DNA from: an uncultured Rubrivivax sp.
GTDB lineage: Bacteria > Pseudomonadota > Gammaproteobacteria > Burkholderiales > Burkholderiaceae_C
Direction: 5' to 3'
DNA: 9,385 bases
NCBI GenBank assembly: GCA_937967345.1
Contig: CALBTN010000054.1
Location: 1-9,385, forward strand
Below, piece by piece: positions 1-8,300 of this stretch (position 1 is its first letter; every line of letters begins with the position of its first letter). The notes beneath the pieces are model-generated. The model was not told where the DNA came from. It saw only the letters and a list, made by a program, of their open reading frames with translations, and searched no databases. Made by a program: the position numbers and the translations under genes.

Positions 1-1715
1 AGGTCGGCCGCTCCGGTGACCGCCTGAGACGTGCCGTCCGGCGCTCGCTCGCTCAGCGCGACCACGATGCGCCGGCGCGCGCCGGCCACGGCTTCGTCGC
101 GCACCAGCCGCAGCTGAAGCACGGGCGCCGCTTCGCGCTCGGCCTGCCCGGTGGTCAGCGGCAGCGCCACCCGATCGCAGCCGACGAAACGCGGCCCGGC
201 GCCGCTGACCATCAGGTGGTGCACGCCGCCGGCTTCGTAGCGCACCGGCACCTGGTAGCGCCCGGGTGCCACCTCGCGCGGCGCCAGGTCGAGCACGCCG
301 ATCGCCAGCGGCACGCGCTTGTAGTTGGAGTAGCTGCCGATCGGCGCCATCATGCCTTCGCTGTACTGGTAGATCAGGCGGTCGGCCGCATTGGCCACCA
401 GCAGCCCGGCGCCGCCCGGCGCGACGATGGCGCGGTGCAGGCTGGCGTTGTCGGGCTGCGCATCGCTGGCGCTGCCCAGCAGCACGCGGGCCGGCTGCAC
501 CCGGCCGGCGCGCAGGTCGGCCAGCGCCCAAAGGTCGGCGCTGGATTCGTCGCCGGCCACCGCGTAGACAAAGCGCCGGGTCAACGCCAGCCGCTGCGCG
601 CCGGCCACGGTGGCCGACTGCGCGTGCACCACGCCGGAGGCGAGGTCGACCATGCTCATGCGGTCGCCGCCGATGGCAATCGCGTAGCGCCCTTCGTCGG
701 CGAGCGCGATGTCGGCCACCGGGTGGCCGAGCGCGAGCCGGCGCAGCTCGCTGCCGTCGGGGTCGATGGCCAGCAGCGCCTGGCTGTCGTGCGCCACCAG
801 CCGCCGCGCCAGCGGGCTGTACGTCACGCGCCGAGCCGGCTGCGGCAGGCTCCAGCTGCGCAGCACCTGCGGCACGCCTGCCGCGCCGGCAGCCGCCCAG
901 CGCAGCACGCGGCCATCGGTGTGGGTGCTCAGCAGCACGGCACCATCGGGCGTGTCGATCGACTCGATGGCGCGCACGCCGGCCGCCGCGGCCGTGCGCC
1001 ACGGCGCGTCGGGTTGGGCGATGTCGAGCACCGCCACCTGGCCTGCGGCCGGCAGCGCCAGCCACAAGCGTGCGGCGGCTTCGTCCAGCGCCAGCGTGGC
1101 GCCCTGGGCGTCGCCGGGCAGATCGATGGTGCGCACGATGCGCCGGGCATGGGTGTCGACCGCCACCACGCGCAGCGGCGCCGCATCCACCAGCAGCCAC
1201 AGTTCGGCGCGGGCCGGCGCGTGGGCCCAGGCGCGCGGCGTGCCGGGCAGTGCGACGATCGACTCCAGCTTGGCGTTGTTCAGGCCGACGAAGGGGTTGA
1301 TGAAGGCCAGCGTGCGGTCGGCGTTCAGGCTCAGGATGCGGTAGGTGTTGAGGTCGACGTCGGCACGCCGGCCCACGCCGGTGGTCAGCAGCGACTTCAC
1401 GCGGTCGGTGCACGACAGCTCGCCCTCCGACAGCGTGGGCCGCTGGCGCTGCAGCCAGGCTGCGAGCTGGCCGGGCGCGTAGCGCAACGGGCTGCCCGAG
1501 GCGGTGTCGCTGATCTGCAGCGTCAGCCGGCCCAGGCCACCGCTGGCCTGCTCGCGGCTTGCTTCATAGCTCCAGCGCAGTTGCACGCCGGCATCCTGGA
1601 TCTCGCCCGACGTGCCCTCGGCGTGGGCGAACGCAGCGCCCAGGCCGGCGCTGCACAGCACCAGCATGAGCGCGCGCCAGCCCAGGCGGGGCAGTGTCGA
1701 CGCAAGCCACCGCAT
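1..1715 (-). CDS. Secreted YncE/YVTN-like beta-propeller protein (3' end beyond window)
   Basis: The frame is open from an ATG at 1715 to the left edge, giving 571 complete codons and no stop. Residues 1-32 look like a Sec signal peptide: Arg near the start, a hydrophobic LMLVLCSAGLGAAFA core and a likely cleavage after AHA. Residues 33-115 form an N-terminal beta-rich segment with Cys102. Residues 116-440 hold repeated short strands of the type WLLVD, VAVLDI, LLAIDPD and MSMVDL, spaced as in YVTN/cytochrome-D1-like propellers. The DVDLNTYRILSLN stretch (119-131) and the YQYSEGMMAPIGSYSNYKR stretch (449-467) match my memory of a family of periplasmic propeller proteins. An Ig-like region follows (about 475-540). 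The start is set by a GAGGA Shine-Dalgarno sequence 7 bases upstream that overlaps the stop of the preceding gene; the ATG at 1720 is out of frame and too close to it. It is the last visible gene of the oxidase operon and probably an extracytoplasmic accessory or scaffold protein. Its exact role is unknown. Confidence 0.9.
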   Translation of the reverse strand, partial: MRWLASTLPRLGWRALMLVLCSAGLGAAFAHAEGTSGEIQDAGVQLRWSYEASREQASGGLGRLTLQISDTASGSPLRYAPGQLAAWLQRQRPTLSEGELSCTDRVKSLLTTGVGRRADVDLNTYRILSLNADRTLAFINPFVGLNNAKLESIVALPGTPRAWAHAPARAELWLLVDAAPLRVVAVDTHARRIVRTIDLPGDAQGATLALDEAAARLWLALPAAGQVAVLDIAQPDAPWRTAAAAGVRAIESIDTPDGAVLLSTHTDGRVLRWAAAGAAGVPQVLRSWSLPQPARRVTYSPLARRLVAHDSQALLAIDPDGSELRRLALGHPVADIALADEGRYAIAIGGDRMSMVDLASGVVHAQSATVAGAQRLALTRRFVYAVAGDESSADLWALADLRAGRVQPARVLLGSASDAQPDNASLHRAIVAPGGAGLLVANAADRLIYQYSEGMMAPIGSYSNYKRVPLAIGVLDLAPREVAPGRYQVPVRYEAGGVHHLMVSGAGPRFVGCDRVALPLTTGQAEREAAPVLQLRLVRDEAVAGARRRIVVALSERAPDGTSQAVTGAAD

Positions 1716-1722
1716 GGCATGG

Positions 1723-1727
1723 TCCTC
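1723..1727 (-). promoter_or_regulatory. Shine-Dalgarno sequence overlapping the upstream stop codon
   Basis: On the minus strand, GAGGA begins inside the TGA stop (1728-1726) of the 206-residue gene and lies 7 bases before the ATG at 1715. This arrangement usually indicates translational coupling, and it selects 1715 as the start of the propeller gene. Confidence 0.75.
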
Positions 1728-2346
1728 AGACTTCCACGCTCAGTTCCGACAGCGCGATCTTGTCGAAGCGCCGGTTGCCGAGCAGCGAGGCGTTGAAGCG
1801 CAACTTGCTGACCAGGCCGCCGCCGCTGGCGCGGGCCCCGACAAACGGCGCCGTCAGCGGCGTGCCGACCGGACTGGCGTGGCCGGTCCAGCCGTTGGCG
1901 GTCACCAGATGCCATTGCGTTGGATCGGCTTGCAGCATGACCCACAGCGTGGCAAACAGCGGTTGCGCGAAGAACGGCGCGTCGAACGGGTTCTTGGGGG
2001 ACACGCCGATCCAGGCGCCGACCGCGCGCACCGCGGGCGAGAACCTCAGCCGGATCGGCGCCTCCAGCACGTCGCTGCTCGGGCTCGGGTCGGCGGCGGC
2101 CAGCATCGAGTCGCCGAGCCAGAAGTTGCAGTCGAAGTCGGTGTTCGAGCAATCGCGCCGCCGCACGACTGGGCCCGTCTCGTTGACGAAGATCTGCACG
2201 TTGCTGTCGAGACGGTAGTTCCAGGTTCTTCTCGACACGATGGTGTCCGGCGCGACGAACCCGCGCGTGATCGGGTCCACCTCGTCCCAGTGTTTCGCCA
2301 CGGCATTGTTGAAGTCCGCCGGCGACAGCAGTTGCACGATGGCCAT
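1726..2346 (-). CDS. Conserved-looking 206-aa protein of unknown function, beta-rich, in the oxidase operon
   Basis: I do not recognise this protein. The ATG at 2346 follows a very good GGAGGG Shine-Dalgarno sequence 7 bases upstream, and the gene begins 14 bases after the oxidase stop. The frame stays open further upstream to 3099, but that part lies inside the oxidase gene, so 2346 is the start. The protein begins MAIVQLLSPADFNN and has no signal peptide, lipobox or membrane segment. It has two cysteines (C66, C73) in a polar stretch after an RRR. Residues about 95-206 alternate hydrophobic and polar residues as in a beta-sandwich: AVGAWIGVSP, LFATLWVMLQ, then a Gly-rich turn and a final FDKIALSELSVEV. 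That ending resembles jelly-roll or carbohydrate-binding-like domains, which is only an impression. Position between two exported proteins suggests a link to oxidase function, but the missing export signal is odd. It could act in the cytoplasm or leave by a non-Sec route. Confidence 0.87.
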   Translation of the reverse strand: MAIVQLLSPADFNNAVAKHWDEVDPITRGFVAPDTIVSRRTWNYRLDSNVQIFVNETGPVVRRRDCSNTDFDCNFWLGDSMLAAADPSPSSDVLEAPIRLRFSPAVRAVGAWIGVSPKNPFDAPFFAQPLFATLWVMLQADPTQWHLVTANGWTGHASPVGTPLTAPFVGARASGGGLVSKLRFNASLLGNRRFDKIALSELSVEV

Positions 2347-2353
2347 GATCTGA

Positions 2354-2359
2354 CCCTCC
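2354..2359 (-). promoter_or_regulatory. Strong Shine-Dalgarno sequence of the 206-aa gene
   Basis: GGAGGG on the minus strand sits between the oxidase stop (2363-2361) and the ATG at 2346, with 7 bases of spacing. It decides the start of the 206-residue gene against the longer open frame reaching 3099. Confidence 0.75.
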
Positions 2360-2360
2360 G

Positions 2361-5300
2361 TCACGGTCGAAGCTGATCGGCCGGTGCGGCAAGCACCGGT
2401 TCCACCCGCAGCAGGCCCCAGATCCCGCCGTCGCGCAGGAAGCTGGCCTGGCTGCCCATGAAGTAGTCGTGCGGCACGCGCAAGGCGCCACCGGCAGTCA
2501 CCTCCACCGTCACGCCCATCATCGGACCGAAGCCGTTGAACACACCCTGGCGGATCGCGGAACCGGCCTTGGCGTCGATGCGCCGCGAGTCGGGCGACCA
2601 CGGATAGGGGTTGAAGGCGTGGCCGGCGAGCTCGACGCCTTGTTGGCGCGTGTGGCCACCCGGGTGGACGAAGTGCAGCCGCAGGCGCTCGCCGGCACGC
2701 GCGCGCATCACCGGCGTCTCGGGGTCGCAGGGGTTGGCCAGCGCCAGCACCGGCGCGATGCCGGCGGCGCAGCGCACGCCACCACCCGGCGCGGCCAACG
2801 CGGCCGAACTGAACACCTGGCTGTAGTCGCTCTCGTTGCGTTCGGGGAAGGCCACGCTGGGGTCGCCGCCGCGGCGTGCCCACAGCGGCTCGGTGCGGTA
2901 GTTCCAGGCCTTCATGCCGTAGTCGTCGGGCTCCTCGGCGCCCCACAGGTTGGGCACCGGCATGTCGCCGTGCAGCGCAGTCACGGCGTCCTGGAAGATC
3001 AGCACATGGTCGACATAGCGGCGCGCGGGCTTGCCATCGGCCGCCGGCACGCAGACTTCGGCGCTCAGCGCCGTGGCGGTGAAGCGGTTGTCGGCACACA
3101 CGTCCGAGCCCTGCGGGCCGACCACCAGCGCGCCGATCAAGCCGTGCATCGGGTGCTTGACCGCATCACCGAAGCTGCGCAGCGGCAGCGCGCCGGCCTC
3201 GACCGGCTGGCGCCCGGGCCCCGGCTCTCGCGTGCTGAGCACGAACGACTTCTGGCAGCGCTGCAGCGCCAGCCCGGTGGCTCCCGGCACGCACGCCGGA
3301 ATCAGGCTGCCCTGCATGCCCGAGCTCGCTTGCTGGCGCGCGCGCTCGTCCTCGCCGCGCGACAGCCCGGCAGCCAGCGCCAGCGCGCCGTTCAGGCCGA
3401 CGTTGCTGCCGTCGCCGTACAGCGGGTTCTGCGACAGCCGCGGCACCGACAAACCCACCGTGCTGGACATGCGGAACTGGTTGAGGTTGAAACCGTCGGC
3501 GATCATCGGCAGCGCGTCGTGCGACGCCGCCCGTTCGGGCAGCGGCTGGCCCGGCGCCGCGGCCGGGCCATCGGCCAGCAGCGGCGGCAGCAGGTTGCGC
3601 ACGAAAACCTGCAGGCATTCACCGGCGGCGGCGCGCAGCACCATGGGTTCGATCGGCTGACCCGCGGCGTAGCGCGGACGCAGGTCGGCGATCGCCGCTG
3701 CGGCCGTACGGTCACTGGCGGCAGCTTCCAGCTCGTCGCAGGCGTCCGCTGAGTCGCAGCGCTGGCTGCGGTGCAGCGCGTAGACGATGGCCTGCGGATC
3801 GCGGATGCGAAAGCGCTGGCTGTAGCGGATGCCGGCCGACTGGGCCGTATCGCAGTCGCCCGCCAGTTCGCAGGCGCGCAGCACCGAGACCTCGAAGAAG
3901 CGCCTCGGCGCATCGCCACCGCCGGGCAGCTGGCACACCTGATTGCGCACATCGCCCAGCGGAATCTCGGGTGCGGGCACGGGCAGTGGCTTCAGCGCGG
4001 CACTGTGCAGCGCCACCTCACGGCCACGCGCAGCCGCCTGCTGCCGTGCCGACGACGCTTCACTGGTATAGACGACGGACGAAGCCGGCGCTGGCGCCGA
4101 AGGCGGCCGGTAGCTGCGCAGCACGCCCCACATGCCGTCCCACAGCTGATCGACCGATGAGCCGAAGTACAGATAGTCCGCGGCCGGCAGCCCCGCCGGG
4201 TTGACCAGCAGGTCGAACTCGAAATGCTCCGAGATGCCCACCGGCTGCGCGTGCGTGTAGCCCGAGCCCAGCGAGCTGGGCAGGCGGTGCCATTTCACGC
4301 CGTTCATCGTGAACACGTGCTGCGCCTCCTGCGCGCCCTGGATCAGCCGGATCTGCACCGGGTCACCCTCGAAGGCCGGCAGGATCGGCGTGGCCGGGTC
4401 GCCGAACTCGCGCCACGGCTCGAGGTTGACGATGCCCGAGCGGCAGCCGGCGCCCGCCAGCAGATCCTTGCGGTAGAGCTGGCAGTTGAAGTCGCGGCGC
4501 CAGCCTTCGACATCCGCCAGCACCGCATCGAGTTGCGCTTGCCGGCCCAGCGAGCGCAGCAGCGCGCGCGTGCTGGTGCTGACGTAGGCAGGCTGCCGAT
4601 TGAGCGCCAGATGCTCGTCGCGCGCGGCGTGAATCTCGGTACTGAAGGCATTGGCCATGTCGCCCAGGCAGTCCTGGTCGCCTGCGGCCGGGTTGCAGGG
4701 CAGCGAGCTGAAGGCGCGGTGCTGGCTTTGGCGGTAGCTGAAGCCGCCCAGCGCCGCCAGCGGATTGCCGGCCGGCTGCGCCGGGTTCACCGCCGTGATG
4801 TCGGCAATGCGCAGCGCCAGCGGCTCGTGGCGGTAGTTGACGAACTGGCTGCCCGGGTCTTCGCTGGAAATGCCCAGCGGCCGCGCCGGCAGCATCGCCA
4901 CATGGCGCCGGCCGAAGCGCACTTCCGAGTGGTCGCGCATCAGGCTGTCGGGGCCGCGCGGCTCGGGGTTGATCGGCTCGAGCGCGGTGTTGTAGGCGAT
5001 GCCGAAATCGGCGATCGCCAGCGCGAACTCGCGGCGCGTCTGATCGTTCTTGTTCGCAGCGCTGCACGCCGCCGCCGCACCACCCGCCCGCTTGCCCGAA
5101 GCCGGCTGCAACGGGCTCGAATCGCTGTCGCCGAGGCACTCGGGCGCGATGATGTTGGCCAGGGTGGCGGTCGGGCCGCCGTCGCTGCGCAGCACCAGCG
5201 GGTCGCGCGGCTCGATCACGCCCAGCACCGGGTCCGCGCCGCGCAGGCGGCTCGCGGGCACTTGGCTGGCCAGATTGGCGCCGCCGATCAGCTTGTCGCA

Positions 5301-8300
5301 CAGCGGCGAAGGGTTCGCGGCGCCGCTGTCGCAGCCGAGGTGGCCCGTCGGGCCGGCCATGGCCGCGCCGGCTTGCGCCATGTCGTTGGCTTCGACCTTG
5401 GCGTCGACGCGGGTCCACACCGAGTTCGCCGGCTCGATCACCAGGCCGGCGTACAGGCCATGCTGCTGGTGCGAACTGGGCCCGAAGTGGTCGTGCGTGA
5501 ACACGGTGCGCAAGGTGTTGTCCTTGCCCCTTTGGTTGATGATCGGATCGGCCCACCACCGTTGCGTGGTGCGCTGCGCACCGCAAAACGGATGCTCGGC
5601 GTGCAGCCGGTGCTCGTAGTGCGCGGCGGTCTCGCCGGGTTGGCGCGCCGGGCAGATACCCTTGTTCAGCAGCCGGGTGTGGCCCAGAGGATCGGCGCCG
5701 CCGCCCGAGCCGGCGGTGAAGATGTCGCCGCCGGGGCTGAACAGCGGGTGCGCCTTGGGCTGCAGCGGCTGGCCCTGGCCGGTGGCGGTCACGCGCCGGT
5801 TGTGAGCAAAGATGCGTTCGCGCACCTCGTCGGGCGAGAAGGTGCCGTCCTCGTAGTTCCAGCCGTTGCCCGAGCCGTCGCTGGAGGTGACGTCGAACTT
5901 CACCAGGTGGATGTGCTGGCCGATGGTGTCGGTCGGCGTGAAGACCTGGAAGTCGTCGACGTTGAGCGCCGAGGGCACGAAGTTGCTCGACTTGAAGTCG
6001 ATGCAATCGCCCGAGTTGGCGCGGAAGAACAGCGGCTCGGGCAGCCGGGTGCGCGTGGCCGGGTCGATGATGTCCTTGATGTCGTGCTCGAGGATGGCGA
6101 TGCGGCCCTGCGGGTCGAACCAGCCGTGCTTGTTGTAGGTCAGCTCGGTCTGGATGAACGCCGCACGGTAGTGCCGGCGCGGCGCGTTGGCCGGGCACGG
6201 GTTGGCATAGGGTGCGCCGGCCGCGGGCGGGCGGCCGTTGACGCGAAACAGCGCAGCGCTGCCGCCGCGCGGCTGTTGGATGCCCACCGTGGCCGCGAAG
6301 TCGGTGGCATAGCCTTTGTCTTCGCGCCAGAACGCGGGGTGCGGCGGCGCGCCGGTGCCCGGGCTCAGGCCCGGCGCGGCGAGCGAGCCTTCGTGAAACC
6401 GCATCGCGGCCTGTTCCAGTGCGGTGCCGGAATGCGGCAGCGGCTTGATCTCGACTTGGTCCCACACCGCGGCAAAGGCGTTCAGCGCGATCGGGTCTTG
6501 CTGGGCCACGCGCTGGGCGATCACGCGTGCGGCCTGGCCGCCGGTGTCCAGCAGCTGCGCGCGCACCGCCGGGTCGTCGCGCGCCGCCTTCAGCGTGCCG
6601 CCCAGCACCACATGGCGCGGCAGCCCGCCGTTGACCACGTCGGCCGCGGCAGGCTCGACGCCCGATGCGGCGTCGTAGCCGGCGGCCGCGACATCCATGT
6701 CCAGCGGCGGCTGCGGTGGCCGGTGCCCGGCCTGGCCGGGGATGTAGAACGGGTAGCCGGCAAACGCGGCCGACGGCAGCGGCGCCAGCGCCGCGCCCGG
6801 AATCGGCACCACGGCCGGTGCTTCGGTACCCGCCGCCACCTCGGCATCGGGCAGGCGGCGCCAGCGCGGATCGTTGGCGGGGCCGGCGGGCTGGTCGGGC
6901 CGGAACAGGCCCTGGTCGTTGCCGTCCTCGAACACGTCATGCACCCGCCACAGCTCCCACATGCCCTGCGCGAAGTGCGGATAGAGGTGGCAATGGAAGA
7001 TCGAATCGCCGGGCGTGAAGTTGCGGTTGCCCGAGCCGCCGAACTCGATGCCGTAGCTGAAGGTGGCGCCCGGCGAGATCGTCTGCGAGTCGAGGTAGGT
7101 CGAATCCGGGTCGCTCGCATCGAGCACCCACTGGTGCGCGTGCAGGTGGAACACGTGCGTTTCCTTCGGCCCGGCGTGCAGGTTGCGAAAGCGCACCGGA
7201 TCGCCCAGGTAGCTGTGGTGCACGTTGGACGGATCGTCCTTGTAGCGCGCGCCGACCGGCTGCGTGCCGGCTGCGTCCCACTGCAGCACCAGGGCCGGGT
7301 CGCCCAGGGCCCACGAGCTGAGGAAGAACTCCTCGGCACGGCATTCGGGGCAGTCCTTGGCCACGCCCACCTTGCGCTGCAGCGGCGTGGACATCACGGC
7401 CGAGCCCATGCTCGAGGCGCCGTAGTTGACGCCCATGCCGTCCTTCAAGTAGTGCAGCGGGTTGTTCGGATCCTCCAGCTCGGCATAGGCCTGCTGCGCG
7501 TGGATCTCGTCGTGCAGGATGACCGTGAACTCGCGAAACGACTCGCCGCAGCCGCTGCCGAACATGTGCTTGGCGGCGTCGTTGCACGGCGGCGCGTCCT
7601 GCCCGTGGCCGCGGCCTTCGGGCACGACGATGATCGCGTTGAGGTCGCTGTGCACGATGCGGTTGCCGTCGAGCATGTTCAGCACCGGGCGCGTGCTGCC
7701 GTCGGCCAGGCCGCGGCGGGCTTCGTAGTCGATGCGGCGGTAGGCGTGGTGCCCGGCCGCTGTGGTGCCGGTGGCGTGTTGCAGCTCGTCGTGGCTGACC
7801 TGCGAGCGGTACCAGCCTGCACCGGGCGGTTCGACGTTCACCGCCGCGAACAGGCCCAGGCCGATCTGGCCGCCATCCCCCTCGCCGCCGACCGGCGCGG
7901 CGGTGGAGTAGGCGAAGTAGGTGCCCTCCTTGACCGCGCGCCAGCGCGTCACGACCTTCTGGCCGGGCCTGGCCAGCGACCCCGCGAAGTCGTCGCGCAC
8001 GGCTTGCGCGGTGAACGGGTTGAACACCACGCCCTGCTGCTGCGGCAGGCCGACGTTGCTGCCGCTGCCGCCGCAGGCGGCATCGAGCGGGCACTGCATG
8101 GCTGGCAGCGGCGCCAGCTCCAGCCCGGTGATGTGCAGTGACGCGCTGCGCGTGCGGGGCCGGTCGACGCTGACCTTGCCGGCGCGCACCAGTTCGCGCG
8201 ACGTGGGCATGCCAGCGCTGGCTTCGACATGCGCCGGCACGCGCCCGTCCAGTTCGCGCGGCGCGCCGCCCTCGTCCTGCCACTGTGGGTCGAGCAGGTT

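Noticed and set aside
1726..3099. Longer version of the 206-aa gene starting at 3099
   Set aside because: The extra 251 codons lie inside the oxidase gene and read as Arg/Pro/Ala-rich shadow sequence. The strong GGAGGG before 2346 marks the true start.
4363..6465. 700-codon minus-strand frame inside the oxidase
   Set aside because: It is an Arg/Ala/Pro-rich out-of-frame shadow. The oxidase frame carries the copper motifs and is continuous, so no frameshift is needed.
4224..8141. 1305-codon open frame on the plus strand, plus another of 526 codons at 216-1796
   Set aside because: Both are antisense to well-supported minus-strand genes, and the 1305-codon frame is in codon register with the oxidase. 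In GC-rich genes the antisense stops (TTA, CTA and TCA on the sense strand) are rare, so long antisense frames arise by chance. The products are rich in Arg, Ala, Gly, His and Gln with no domain or good start.
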